The notes beneath the pieces are model-generated. The model was not told where the DNA came from and did not search any database. It saw only the letters and a list, made by a program, of their open reading frames with translations. Of a DNA stretch of 64,000 bases, positions 44,281 through 60,455 are shown piece after piece. The stretch is from NCBI GenBank assembly GCA_030062745.1, contig CP099840.1, forward strand, positions 35,901,101 through 35,965,100, in the 5' to 3' direction. Each line of letters starts with the position of its first letter. Position 1 is the stretch's first letter. The DNA comes from Capitulum mitella. Lineage: Eukaryota; Arthropoda; Thecostraca; Pollicipedomorpha; Pollicipedidae. Position numbers and translations under genes: made by a program.

Positions 44281-44762
44281 ATGTAAAACCCCATGCGTTT
44301 TCAACCATGGTAAAATATCCCTCTTTCAAGAGAGAAATTACAATACTGCCATATCTGCGCCCGAATGAATTGCTTCAATCGTGGCGCCGCGGTGCGCTAA
44401 TACTAACGGTGCTATAAACACATCACTACCGTGCAGACGACTGACTGACGCCCGACGAAACACAAGACTTGACACAAGACACGGACGCTTGAGCCCAAGA
44501 GTCAGTGCGTTGTAATCCGCAACAAACAAACAGCCGTGGTGTGAAGAAGAGAGGTGGGTAGACTATGTTTGGGTTTTTGCTTTTTCCACATGTGCCGTTT
44601 TAGTATAACGTAAGAATAGGACCCCGGTTTTAAGTCACTGATCAAATATTTGAACATCCTTCTTCATGATGTATGTACGCTTCTGATCTGGAGGTAAAAC
44701 TGCGTAAGTAGGTATCCAAGATCTGAAAGCAAGCTAAACTTAAGATATCTTGAGATGAAATC

Positions 44763-47198
44763 GTTTATTCTGAAGGGACTTCCTGCCATTACACTGTGTC
44801 AAGGCCCAAAGCATGAAAACTATGGCAATAGCTCAGCACTTCTGAAAGCAAAATGGTATTTGTTGTAGAAATATATTGGGTTCATATTTGGAAAGAATGT
44901 TTTCAGCATAATTCTAGATGTTTTGACATTAATGAAAAGTTCAAACTGTCTAACTAAGCATTTTATGATCTTTGTCAAATGATGTACTACTGTAAAAAGC
45001 ATCATGCAGACTTTCATTATTTTCATAAATTAGATGCATTGCCATGATACACAGTACAGGAATATGTCTATTCATGGAATATGGCCAGCTAGCAACCAAA
45101 CAAATTTCTCTGTCCTGCAGTTATTGTGATAGTATTGATGCATCTACATCCAGTGCATTGCAATGGAATGTTATGATCTTCACTTAGATACCAGTTACCA
45201 TAAAGGTAAAAATACAGAAATGATTAGAAGGAAAGCAGCCCAATAAAAGGACCTGCAATGAAAGACCAATAATGCACATCATGTCATTTGTGTAACTAAA
45301 ATATTACAGCACAAAAGCAAATGAACAGAACAAAAGGACTGATAAAATAGGGTTTAATTTAACCTGGCTTAGGCTAATCCAACATAATGCAGTGTAACCT
45401 GGCAGAAAGCAGGGTAATGCAGTTAAAGTTAACCATGGCTAACAGACCTGGTGAAAAAACAACCAGATTGGCCAAATGAAATGTGAAAATTTCTGGACAT
45501 CCAGTGAAGCAATTGGGAGCATCAGTTTCTGTAAATGGTGGGGGGGGGGGGGTGCCAAGGGCCCAACAATCTAACCTGTTCAGTGTGGGTTTTTCAACAG
45601 ATTTAGCACACTTCATTTTGGTCAGGGAGAAGTTATAAGTTTTTACTGCTATTTAGCAAATAAAAGATTGCATAAAGCCTGGTGTATGTAGGGAGATATA
45701 GATGTAAGATTGAAAAATAGATAAATAGGTACATTATGTGGGGTTTTTCTTTATTTTTTTGCCCATCTTTTATTTATTGCAGGTCTTCTTTTCATTTTGG
45801 CCCATTTCCTTTCAAACTGGGCAGAAAATATTGGGGCCCAAACCAACATGGGGGGAAGCAAATCAACACTGGAGGCAGGGCCCTCATAAAAGAATATGAA
45901 TTGACACCCCTGGAACCAGTTTATCCTTGAAACTATGGCAGAATCTTGTGTCACATTTGTACACAACACATTGTCTTTAAGTCTGGACATATTTTTCATG
46001 ATGTGCCATGACACAGTGTTGCATAGCTGTAGCTTGCATAGTTGTGTTTTAGCTTTCAGGTAAGTAGTGCATTGATAGGAAGAAGGTAAAGTGTAAATAG
46101 CCTTAAGCCCATTATCAGAATAAAAGCAGTGAAAACTAGCTTGCCTTGTCTTTTAGCACCAGGTCTTCTTCAGGGATAGTTAGAAATGGGTAACACATCT
46201 ACATTGACACATCCAAATATTAATTTAACACTGCCTGGGATATTTCCATACCTACAAGTAGTATATAAATAATGGCTTTCCATTGATGAGGTCATGGAAG
46301 ACTAAGGTGACCTTACATGGCATTGTTCAGCAACCTTGTATTACACCTATGCCTTGGCTGTCATTTTCAACCACTTAAGATGGACAAAAATCCCAATCTA
46401 TGTCCACAATTTGCTGCAATGGTGCGAGCTAGGTAAGACTTCAGCCATGGCTGAGTACCACAAAACATTGTGCAGAGGTTGTGTAATGATGTCATAACCC
46501 AGTCACCTGATCTGACCTAAAGTTTGTTTTGTTGTCAAAATGTGTAGTATTGATTCCTTGACAAGCACTGTAGGTTTTGCCTCATAACTTAAAGCAGTTT
46601 ATGATTTATTGTTTAAAAAGGGAAGGAGGGAGAGTGGGATCTGACCCTCCCTCCGCAGTTGTGGGTTAACTGTGTCTTTGCAGTGAAATGCACATTAATG
46701 ACTATCATACACCACTATAGAATGATTCAAGCACATATTTTTAGTTAAACAACTCTTTCAAGCTAATATGACCTCAACATACTGCTTAAGAAAGCAAAAC
46801 AAATATCTCCACTATCTACAGCCATGGAACCAGGGGGAACAGACATCAGAGCATGTTTGTGTTTGAGACAGGCCAGACATTATAAATTTTGACCAGTTCA
46901 GGAATTTATAATTCTGTCACATTCTTGCATACCCCAGTAATTTTAATGGATAGAGATTTAGACATTATGTTACCATGTGGGTGAGATGTTGGAATGTGGT
47001 GTCCTGGGAGCATGTTAATGTTTTTTTTTTGTGTCCCTCAAGTGTTTATGGCAGTGCTCCCTATTTCTACAGTTAGTTTACTGAAAAGGCCATGCAGGAA
47101 GTACACAAAGCCCCAGTTATTCTGTTGACAATTACAGCAAACAATGGAGGGATGCAAAAAGAAAACACAAGGCTGTTAACTTGCCTGTGGTGGACCAC
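44763..47198. other. CpG-depleted block upstream of ATG5
   Basis: In 2.4 kb I count only about two CG dinucleotides (near 46,424 and 46,653), while the DNA on both sides and most of the window is CpG-rich. TG and CA are abundant. R1 copy C inside the block has TG/CA where copies A and B have CG. This is the mark of long-term cytosine methylation and deamination. No gene is recognised in it. Confidence 0.85.
45350..45912 (+). repeat. Dispersed repeat R1, copy C (CpG-decayed)
   Basis: Collinear with R1 copy B: faint AACCTGGCTTAGGCTAATCC tract, CATCAGTTTCTGTAAATG, a 12-13 G run, TTTACTGCTATTTAGCAAAT, AACCAACATGGGG, and end TTGACACCCCTGG. It contains no CG. For example B has GCGTCGATTTCTG where C has GCATCAGTTTCTG. 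Confidence 0.75.
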
Positions 47199-47613
47199 GT
47201 CCGGACATCTCATTTGCATGCTAACATTATGCCTAATCTCTACCTGCTGGCTGCTGGCTGCTGGCTAGGCATGGGTTGTTCTGCATGGCTGTGGGGGTGG
47301 AGTCAGTAATGGTGGTGCTGCTGATTGCTTGCATAAGAGACTTCTCCAAGGTCCTGGTGATGCAATACCCTGCATCGTTGTTCTGGTCCTTGGAAAAAAC
47401 AAACAGTTTTGATAGTTGCCCTCATTATTACCCACTCAAACATGATCTTGCACTCATCATCATTATCCGTGAAGAACTAACTCCATGTCTTTGGCCCGTA
47501 CGTGGTCGAAGAGACCACGAACATGCATGCTTAAAATGAAATACATGCTTGTGTGTAACATACCCATTGGTCACTGCAGCACAATAATAAAGTGGTGTCA
47601 TTCTCAGTTCCAG
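47199..47613 (+). promoter_or_regulatory. ATG5 upstream region / probable 5' untranslated intron
   Basis: CpG returns here after the depleted block. A perfect inverted repeat, CGTGGTC-gaaga-GACCACG, lies at 47,501-47,519. The sequence TTCTCAGTTCCAG ending at 47,613 is a good splice acceptor, 30 bases before the ATG5 start codon, so the first exon is probably noncoding and lies further upstream. The transcription start is not located. Confidence 0.4.
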
Positions 47614-47620
47614 GTGGTGC

Positions 47621-47643
47621 ATGGATTACGAACCTGCGAGGAA

Positions 47644-47665
<22 letters not shown>
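47621..47665 (+). promoter_or_regulatory. Upstream ORF overlapping the ATG5 start
   Basis: An ATG at 47,621 opens a 14-codon frame ending TAA at 47,663-47,665, which overlaps the ATG5 start at 47,644 in another frame. If the exon starts after the acceptor at 47,613, every transcript carries it. Its context (T at -3, G at +4) is weaker than that of the ATG5 start (G at -3, G at +4), so leaky scanning would be expected. Confidence 0.45.
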
Positions 47666-52088
<4,423 letters not shown>

Positions 52089-52471
52089 GCGGCCGGCCGG
52101 CCACCGTCTGACCGGGCCGCGCCTGCCCGCGTGGGGCAGCCGCTCCGGGGCTCTGGGCTCCCCGCAGACGGAGATGGTCTAGTCACGTGCCGGTATCGCG
52201 CCGACCAGCGCGGCACTAAGGCTCTCCGGGCGTGGCAGACGAAAGCGGCGCGCGTACTTGGTGCGCGCGCGCATTTATGTGTACGTCTGTGTGGGGCGCG
52301 TGCGTATGCGTGGATGCGCACGTTCGCGCGTAGGTATGGCCGAACGTGGGAGGTTGGCGACCATTCGTGTCTGCGCCTCTGCGACGGATACTGCTGTGAA
52401 CGGATGCACTATCGATAAAGTGTGACATGTTTTATTATTACGGTGTGTCGCAGTTATAATTTGTGTTGAGA

Positions 52472-52477
52472 AATAAA
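52472..52477 (+). terminator. Candidate poly(A) signal of ATG5
   Basis: AATAAA lies 384 bases after the stop codon. A second one is near 52,571. Which is used cannot be told from the sequence. Confidence 0.5.
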
Positions 52478-55128
52478 GTGATGGGAGCTCGCCCGCAGCC
52501 TGCCCGTGCCACGCGACGGCTCGGCTGTGATTTTTGTTGTCGCTATCGGTTATGATCGTATGTGCACGCATAAATAAACGTATTATTGAAGTCGAGAGTT
52601 GTTTCGTCATGGCTCCTCAGAGGACTTTTCCGCACATCCCAACATCGTACGTCCCTGGAGGGAACACTGGCCCGGGATACCGATGGAAATTCGGGGACAG
52701 ATGGAAATGTTTAGACGGGAACTCTTGAGATTTCCGGGCAAGTCACTGGATTCAGGCATGGATTCTGTTGACGAGAAGTAAAGCGAATCGTAAATAAAGG
52801 GAACAGATGATGCTGAGCAATCAGCTCCTTATTGTGACGTTTACTAAACCATGCCGATTCTTGCGATTTGGTTAGCAGCAGACTTCGGGTTAGAACCAGG
52901 ATTTTTGTAATGGGGAGGGGAGGGGGCTAAAGGGGATGGATGGGACCGATCACCAAACGTTCAGCAATCCATACGCTATTCACGAACACGGGGTTCCGTG
53001 CAGCTCCAAACAATGGCTGGTGTGCTTTAATGGGTCACAGACGCGAGCCAAGCTCACCAGGTTCTGGAAGAAAAATGGCATATGGCGCATTGATTAATGA
53101 AGATTTGGTGGCTATCGATCCCATGGGCTTGAGCATGGGATGATCTGTAGCTTAGAGGGCAGCACCAGCTCCATTGTTTTTTTCTTTTTTATTGCTTACG
53201 CGACCTAAAGTTAGCGGGTTTTGAGCAGACAAAGGAAACTGAAACCGCGTCAAATGGTGATTAGCCATAAGCTCGAGGTATAGGATGACAGTGGGCGCCA
53301 TGAACTCGGGACATGGGATTGCCTGCAGTTATCGACCGCGTTGTGACTCCCTGCAGGGGTGCAGTCAGGATTTGGCGACTGGGAAGCAGAGTCCTTTTCA
53401 GGATGGGCTCTAACATCATCGCAGGAAGGTGCCCAAAGCGAAAGATCCTTCTCAGCCTCTACTAGTCCCCAGAAGTTTGAGAAAAGCCCAGACCTTCACG
53501 AAGGTACCTCATGTCGCTGGAACTTACGCAGCCCTCCCTGGACTGTTCCTGGATCCTGCACATAGTCACGATGGTCCTCAAAACTTTTTTCCTTACTCCT
53601 CTGTGGATGTCAATGAGCCCCCTTTCAGCTGCCTCTTCGAAGGCCCTCATATATCCATGGGACCCGTTAAGGCTTTCAACTCTAATTACGAGAGCCTTAG
53701 AAGTCCCTAGATGTTTTGTCAGACTACCGGAAGGGCCTCAAAGACCTTACTGAAGATCCTGTAGATTTGTTTGAGGTCGCGGGAGACCCTGATAGAACTT
53801 TTATGGCGTTTTTGTGGCCTTCAGAACCATAACAGGGATTTTAGATGCACGTGGAGCTTTTTACCGATGTCGCTTCCTTATGTTGGCAGAGGAGCCCATC
53901 CGTTACACACCCCGTTGGCAAAGTGCGACACCTGGCCTGAAGTGCTAAGGTACGGTGGCAATGCAAATATTTGCTCAGTCCAGGCATGTGAATGCCTGAA
54001 TGGCGAAAGACACCGATGAAGATTTATTTGCTGAGTGTTAAGCCTTGTACAGCCAAGGACAAAAAACTGGGCAGATGTCGTAGTTCGCCATTTTGGAACG
54101 TTCTTGAGAATCCCTCATGATCTGCGGAACTGTAAACGAGGTAATGACGATACAATGCAATGAAAGCGCGTCAGGTCCTGTAATAGAGCGTATGCCTGCA
54201 AAGACCTAACTTGTATATAATTTGCGTTCATATCATTAACAGCGTTCAGCAATAGGCCGCAAAATACAAGGGCTGCCGTTCAGAAATGCACGGTGACAGT
54301 TGTTCGGCGTTCGACTAGTTTTATTGGGAAGGCCAGTGCTGCCACCTATAGATGACGCTGTTACAGCAATTCTATCATTACGCGGTAAACGAAACGAGAG
54401 TTTCGAGGAGACCTTTGCTAACACTGGCGTATTTGTGCTCATGACATTGGGCGTCCCGGCTCTCTTTGAAACTGATCGTGAGTCTCGGTGTCCAAAAAGG
54501 CGGCGTCCCATCTAGTGCCGTCAGCGTCTGAAGACTCCAGCCCACGGCGCGCCCCTAGTATCAATAAGGACCATCTCATGTCGCCAGCGTCAGAGACAAT
54601 GGACCGCCTGGTGTCCTCCACGTCATCTGGTCACCTCATTCCGTCAGTGTATTGCAACCAGCCTACCCTGTGTCGTCGGCGTCAATCGAGCCCGGCCCAT
54701 TTTGCGCAGTCAATGACTATAGATTCAAGCCCACTTGTATCGTCAATGGCGCTGCTGTAGCATCCGCTGTGTTGGCTGTCTGTTTGGGTTCAGCAGGGCT
54801 GAACAACAAGCCTCAGAAACATTTACAAATAAATGGCATGCGTAAAAAGGTACCGTCTGAGAGTAGTAGATTTGTTTCCGACTGCCTGTAATCTTTCTAC
54901 GTCTACAAGCGATTTGCATTGCGTACTCATAAATTTTTAATTATGAACCGGGTCAGGATCCGTGCATGCAGGGAATGCAGTTGTTCCGTCTCCCCTGTCC
55001 TGGCTCCTCTCTTAAAGTCGCTGGTGCATGTCAGATGGATAATTATCATGTTCGTCGCTCCAGCTGTTAAACGGGGTCTTTTTTCGATATATTTTTGGTT
55101 TCATTTTACCGTTTCCAATTTCAAACAG
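52478..55128. other. Intergenic, diverged repeats only
   Basis: No gene is recognised. 53,350-53,850 resembles a very degenerate version of the CCCTGAGAC-type minisatellite. 54,500-54,780 has loosely repeated TCRTCNGCGTC-type words. Both are too diverged to place. Confidence 0.4.
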
Positions 55129-55334
55129 ATGCCTGGTTTCGTGCCAAGTTCGTGGAACATCGTGAACCTGCGGCCCTTCACCGCTCGTGGCGAAGCCGGG
55201 AACAAAGCCTGCTCAGTCGTGAATCAGCCAGTGAGTTGCCACAAAGGAGACAACTGCCCGCACCATCGGAATTTCACATCGCCCCATGCCGGCGGTTCCA
55301 TGGACACCTTATGCTGACTACCAAGGAGTGCTAG
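55129..55334 (+). CDS. Possible terminal exon of an unidentified gene
   Basis: A good acceptor (TTCCAATTTCAAACAG) is followed by an open frame. Entered with two bases completing a codon, it reads AWFRAKFVEHREPAALHRSW and continues to HLMLTTKEC and TAG at 55,332-55,334. An AATAAA follows at 55,402-55,407. Acceptor, open frame and poly(A) signal in the right order suggest a last exon. However, I found no upstream exon and no family match, and another frame is also open to 55,315. Treat as a lead only. Confidence 0.2.
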
Positions 55335-55982
55335 TTAGAAGTTAGCACTCCTATCGAAAAGGCATATTGGAGTGCCTTCCGTGTACGTTTGAATGGATCC
55401 CAATAAAGCGTTTCAGAGCGCGGAAATACTTTTTTTCCAACAACACATCATTATTATCGACATCCTTACTTGGACAGAAAACTTAAAATGTCGACCGTGT
55501 GATTAGTGATGACCCTACAAAAATAAAGCTGTAACATTGAAAAGAAAGTCTACGCCCCGTAAATTCTGGGATAACGCTCAATCTTAAGTTGGTAGTACTT
55601 TCACCTGTTTTTCTTATGAATCGCTCCATTATGCTGCAATGAGTAGTTCAGTCTACTTAACACGCGCACTGAAAAGGGAGTCTTTTTGTGCCCCCCGCCT
55701 ATTTTTCTTGAATATTTCAAGAACGGATCGGGGCTGGTTGTTGCTACCTTGTGACATTTATGGCAATAAATAACTCGTCGACTGACGCAGGAAAATCGGA
55801 AATCAGCCGGAAATTTTTCAAGTTTCAAGCGTTACAAGTCAGGCAAAGATAACGAAAACGAGGTTGACGCTGACAAATGGGAACTTTGTAAAAGAAACCA
55901 GCGTTCTACCCAAGATTACCGTTTGAGCACAATCACGCGACGTCATTCGGGCATAAGTGATGGATGTACCAAGACCGAATCC

Positions 55983-56445
55983 AGGGACAGTAAGGGTCAA
56001 GGTCACCAAAGGTCAAAGTCAAACAGCTGGTGACCTGATCCAGGTTTGCTTTGCAACATGTCGGTTTGTTTGAAATATGTATTCAAAGGCCCTAATAAAG
56101 ATACGTGTGCGCACTCTGATACGCTTACATATACCAGGGTCAGTCAACGTCAAGGTCACCAAATGTCATGGTCAAATACATTGTGGCCTGGCCCAGATTT
56201 GTTTTGCTAAACGTCGGTTTGCATGAAATATACATTCAAAGACCCTAATAAAAACACGTGTGCGCACATGGATACGTTACATATATACCAGGGTTATTGT
56301 AGGTCAAGGCCACCAAAAGCCAAGGGCAGCTATTTTATGACCTGGTCCAGATTTGCTTTGCAATATGTCGATTTGTGTGAGATATGCATTCAAAGACCCT
56401 ACTAAAAACATGTTTGGCACATTGATACTCATATGTATATACATA
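55983..56445 (+). repeat. Three tandem ~153-bp repeats with AGGTCA half-sites
   Basis: Units start at about 55,983, 56,136 and 56,290. Each runs from AGGG..., through GTCAAGGTCACCAAA-type sequence, TGRCCTGRYCCAGRTTTG, CATTCAAAGRCCCTA, to an (AT)-rich TATATACC end. Units 1 and 2 are closer to each other, and unit 3 has GGCC in place of GTCA at several positions. Confidence 0.85.
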
Positions 56446-58439
56446 TATACATATACATACGTACATAAATATAAACGCCAAAAGTGACCGAATGCACCGA
56501 TTTTGGCTACCTTCACTGAAAATACCCAAAGATACGAGTTGCGCCCTTATTTACACACAACCTGTCCCGTGTTGCTCGAAATCTGGTCTGCAAAAGATGA
56601 AAAAATGACGCCATAGGTTAGTGACCTGACAAGACCTCGGCCTGAAATCCTCAGTCAAGACGCCAAATGAATGGAAATTGTCGTATTCCACGTTTTAACG
56701 CCCAAACAAACACTATTTTCCCATTTCGTTCGAAAAGTCGTACGGAATGGCCTGTACAGGCCGAGAAAATGTTCAAAGTTGACCTTCTCGACCCCATTTG
56801 ACATTGAAGATATTAACCTAGGATCATGAAAATTGCACACAATGTGAATCGTTATAGCTCCAACCTGTCCACAAAATTTCATGTCTCTAGCTCTTTCCGT
56901 TATTGAGGTCGGAGGGGGCACTTTTGTGCCCCCTTGCAGTGCGCGTTAGCGCGAAACCCCCTTGCACTGCGCGGTTTAATTCCCGATGCTTAAACAAATA
57001 CCTAACCCTGATAAATCACGCCAACATTTACTACTACGCGACACTAATGGAAAGGCAAACTTCAATGAAACCAAAAGGGTAGCGGAGCCAATTTTCACCA
57101 GCATCTCTGGCAGCCAGTGGATCCGAACTACATGCACAGACACCGCCTGAGCCCAAGGCTATGCAAAACACCTTTGTAGCTGCCGGAACTCTGGTCAAGT
57201 CAAATCGCCACCAAAACTGTTCTGCGCCGGGATGTTTGCACTCATTTCTTACGCAACACAGGATATCGGACAATGTCCACCTATGTCCTGTAAGCAGGAG
57301 CGGTGGAGATGGGGGAGGGGCAAACGTGATTTTTTCCGGTCAGCATACTGCAGGTTACTTTTAATCCTATCTGTAGCTTAGCAAATGGTTTAGACAAACT
57401 TTCCGAATTTCCAAGCATCTACATCAGCCAATGCATGCAAGTGGTACAAAATTACGGGATCCGACAAACCGCAGATGTCTGCTTCAGCCTCTGACCTGCC
57501 TTTAAAACCTGGGGATGATTATGTTCGGAACAGTTTGGAAGAGTGCTTCCGTCATTATTCAAATCCCTAAACTTGTTAGCATTGGTTCATCACGAACGAA
57601 GCCTCGTAGTCGATTAAAGGCAACCTCAACAACCAAAAAAAAACGGAACGGCTCAGACCGAACCGAGCGCCTTTTACAAGGACAAAACTTTGCAGTCACT
57701 TGATATCCAGTGGTGTTCACCACGCATTTCATACTGGAAGATGGATCAACGCAAAATTTGCATTTTAATTAACTATACGATATCTTGCACGCTTCCTTAT
57801 CAATGTAATTGTTCAGTGAGTAGTGTTTTCGTGCTTGACGTTTTTACGAAAGTTTTGAGCAGGCCAGTAATTACAACGATCAACGTCAAGGGAAAACATG
57901 AGGTTTCAGTCAGAAATGTCAGGGATACAACACACTTTGACGGATTAAGATGCTTTTGAAATGCGAAATACAGGGAGGCAGAATAAAGATGACAAGCAAT
58001 GATTAAAAATGTGTCTCCAGGTTATAGAAACTTGGTAGGCCTCCTGTTTTCATCACAAAATGGGAAAAATAGGACCACTGACCTTGCCCGAATTCAAAAT
58101 TTTTAGACAGCGTGACTGTTAGGACCAATGAAGCGATGTTTTCCCTCAAAATCCCTTAAAGTTCTTTTTTTAACATGCCGACCCGGTGCACGTCTCTGAC
58201 TGAGGACGACGGAGGCTTGAACGTTTCACGAAAAATACTAACATGAAGAAAAGGTGCAACAAATCACAGGCCTGCGTTTCTACGTTTTCTGTTACCCTTG
58301 CAGAACCAGAGGAGGACATCCGAGTGACCCCCGGGCGGGCTTGTTCCAAAATCTCGATCGCCATTAATCTTGAACGCCATCCATAATGGCGTTATCTGTC
58401 GGTGGAAGAATCTATTACGTCTTTAAATCGATTACGGGC
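56446..58439. other. Intergenic, no recognised gene
   Basis: About 2 kb. 56,900-56,980 has a duplicated CCCCCTTGCAGTGCGCG-like word. Nothing else is identified. Confidence 0.45.
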
Positions 58440-58800
58440 CACTGCATCCGCAATATCTGGGTGAGCGCGAACGGCGCGGCAGTGGGTCAGCGGCGCTCTG
58501 ACTGGTCTGCTGTCGGCGCGTGCGCACTGGCGCCCCTGAGTGGCAGGCGGCGGCGGCGGCGGCGGGCGGTGGCCAGGCGGCAGTCTCTGACCGGGAGTGA
58601 CGGGGTCGGGCGGCGCCGCAGCTGACACAGTGGGACACTCGGCAGTGGACAGAGGTCGGCACGGTTCTGAGGCAGTTCTCCCGCCGCCTGCTCTCGTCGG
58701 AAGCGCCGGACCGCTCCGGTCGGAGCCATGGCGCCGAGGCGCGCTCTGGCCGTACTGTTCGGCTCGCTGGTCGCAGCCGCGCTCGTCATCGGTGAGTAGC
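58440..58800 (+). promoter_or_regulatory. CpG island and 5' end of a plus-strand gene
   Basis: CG-dense DNA with GGCGGCGGC runs leads into a good start codon at 58,728 followed by a signal-peptide exon. The long minus-strand frames here reflect GC-rich composition and show no domains. Confidence 0.5.
58728..58791 (+). CDS. Signal-peptide first exon, unidentified secreted or membrane protein
   Basis: ATG in GGAGCCATGG (strong context) opens a frame encoding MAPRRALAVLFGSLVAAALV and I plus one base, followed by donor GTGAGT at 58,792. Two arginines followed by a hydrophobic stretch form a typical signal peptide. The CpG island supports a gene start. The next exon in phase is probably at 63,865. 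The family is not recognised. Confidence 0.55.
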
Positions 58801-59717
58801 CATCTCGCGCTGTACCCCGACCTGGTCGGAACTGTTGGAAACGGGGAATGAATTTCCACGCTCGGAACAGACGGAACCGCCGGGGAACGGAGGGTATCGT
58901 CGCCTGTTTCTCTCGTGCGCAACATAGTGAGGCTGCTGTCATTGGTCATTAGAGAATATCATCCGTGCAACCTGAGAATGGGTTGAAGTAGTCTGTAAAA
59001 GGATGAGTCAAGACACATCTAAAGAAACTTAATTGGGGACGTGATTTTGGGCTGCCGCGGCAGCATCCCCTTGGTTTATGGAGCGTGGTTTGCATGCGAG
59101 TTAAAAGAACTGTTCTGCTGCTCAGACCCTTGCAGATATTGCCTTTGATTAACAAGAAAGACAAACACATTGCCTTGATATTGGGTGCACCTGTCACTGG
59201 ATCGAACGTGCATTAACGGTAAAGTGGGTGCGGCCACCGCGCAACACACGCCATTAGCTGCACCACCTTACGTCTGCAGTTTATTCGTGGGTTTGCAGAC
59301 AGGCTCACGCTGACCAGCTTTCCTGTAAGACGTTAGACATGCAATTTCATCGTGACTTCCTTCATACTGTCGTCTGAATGTGCCTATTTAGCCATTTTTG
59401 GACTGTCCCAAACATCACCATCTATATGACATTGCAATTTCAACGGCTTTCAAACATTACGTACTGCACGCCATACGTAAAACTTGGAAACGCTGCTTGG
59501 CTATTATCTTCGAGCCTTCTGTCGTGCGATACAAGTGTGATTTTACGCACTGGGATGGAGCAGACAAACGTTACGTTTGACGGGTTAAGCAGTTGTAATA
59601 GGCCAACCGGCATTCCACAACTTTTCGTCTCAAACTATCACCAATGCCTTAAGAAGTCATCTCATTTGATTTGCCAGCGAAAATGCCTCACTACTCATTT
59701 GATTGCCCACTGAAGGC
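58792..59717 (+). other. Start of the presumed first intron
   Basis: 0.9 kb with no recognised feature. Confidence 0.4.
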
Positions 59718-59877
59718 TTAACCCTATTCCCGGCAGGGGGGGGGGGGCGGAATCCGCCCCCCCTCGGGTTTTTTGCTTGCCAATTCCAGGCTTTTTAACG
59801 CAGCTTCACGAAACTTGGTCACTTTTCCTAGCTATTCCTTCTACGCGCCGTGACAAAATTTCGAAATTCTATTTTGT

Positions 59878-60455
59878 TCAGGGACGGAGCCAGGCAACGT
59901 TTTTGGGAGGCACCTCAGGTCATTTTTGGCCATGTTCAGGGTAGAAGGAAAATGTCTGCCAAAAACAGAGTTTTAAAGATAGAACTTAAAACTTTATATG
60001 AATGTATAGCTAAATAGTTGGGAAATGTGCATATGTAATTTTGTTTATCTGAGGTCACTTTACAAGGTCAGGTCAAGGTCAAAAGTCAAAATTTGTTTTT
60101 TTCGCAATAATTTCGGCGCCGTTTTTTCAAATGCCAAATCCGGAAAATATATAACGTAGAAGGGTGCCTTCTACTTGTGTACCAAGTTTCAGCTTGATAT
60201 CAGGTCGGGTCACGGAGCTATGACCTAAAATGTCAGTGCGCGTACCCTATATCGCAAAAGCCAAAAAATGAATTTTTTGGAATAGAGTGAATTCAATCGA
60301 TTAAAAACGTTTACAGATAATATTGAATGCACACGACATCATTCCAGGTGACCCCAAGGTCACTGGAGGTCATTTAAGGTCAAAGGTCACAAGTTGATCT
60401 GAAGAACGTGTGACCATGACAGTTCCCCCTTTTTTATGTCCCTGGCACCGCCTAT
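59878..60455. mobile_element. Nested hAT-like small element rich in AGGTCA
   Basis: It begins CAGGGACGGAGCCAGGCA, and its right end, reverse-complemented, reads TAGGCGGTGCCAGGGAC, an imperfect inverted pair of the type seen in hAT non-autonomous elements. Inside are many AGGTCA half-sites, including AGGTCAAGGTCA at 60,070-60,081 and AGGTCA-A-AGGTCA at 60,377-60,389. Boundaries are approximate. Confidence 0.45.
60377..60389 (+). promoter_or_regulatory. Perfect DR1 nuclear-receptor site
   Basis: AGGTCA, one A, AGGTCA: the perfect consensus for HNF4- or RXR/USP-type binding. It lies within transposon DNA in the presumed first intron of the gene starting at 58,728. Whether it is used is unknown. 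Confidence 0.4.

Noticed and set aside
53340..53850. Possible further copy of the CCCTGAGAC minisatellite or a hAT-type element starting CAGGGGTGCAGTCAGG
   Set aside because: The similarity is loose and no matching right end or duplication was found.
58392..58949. Minus-strand frames of 185 and 151 residues
   Set aside because: Shadow frames of a CpG island, with low-complexity Pro/Arg/Ala composition and no domain.
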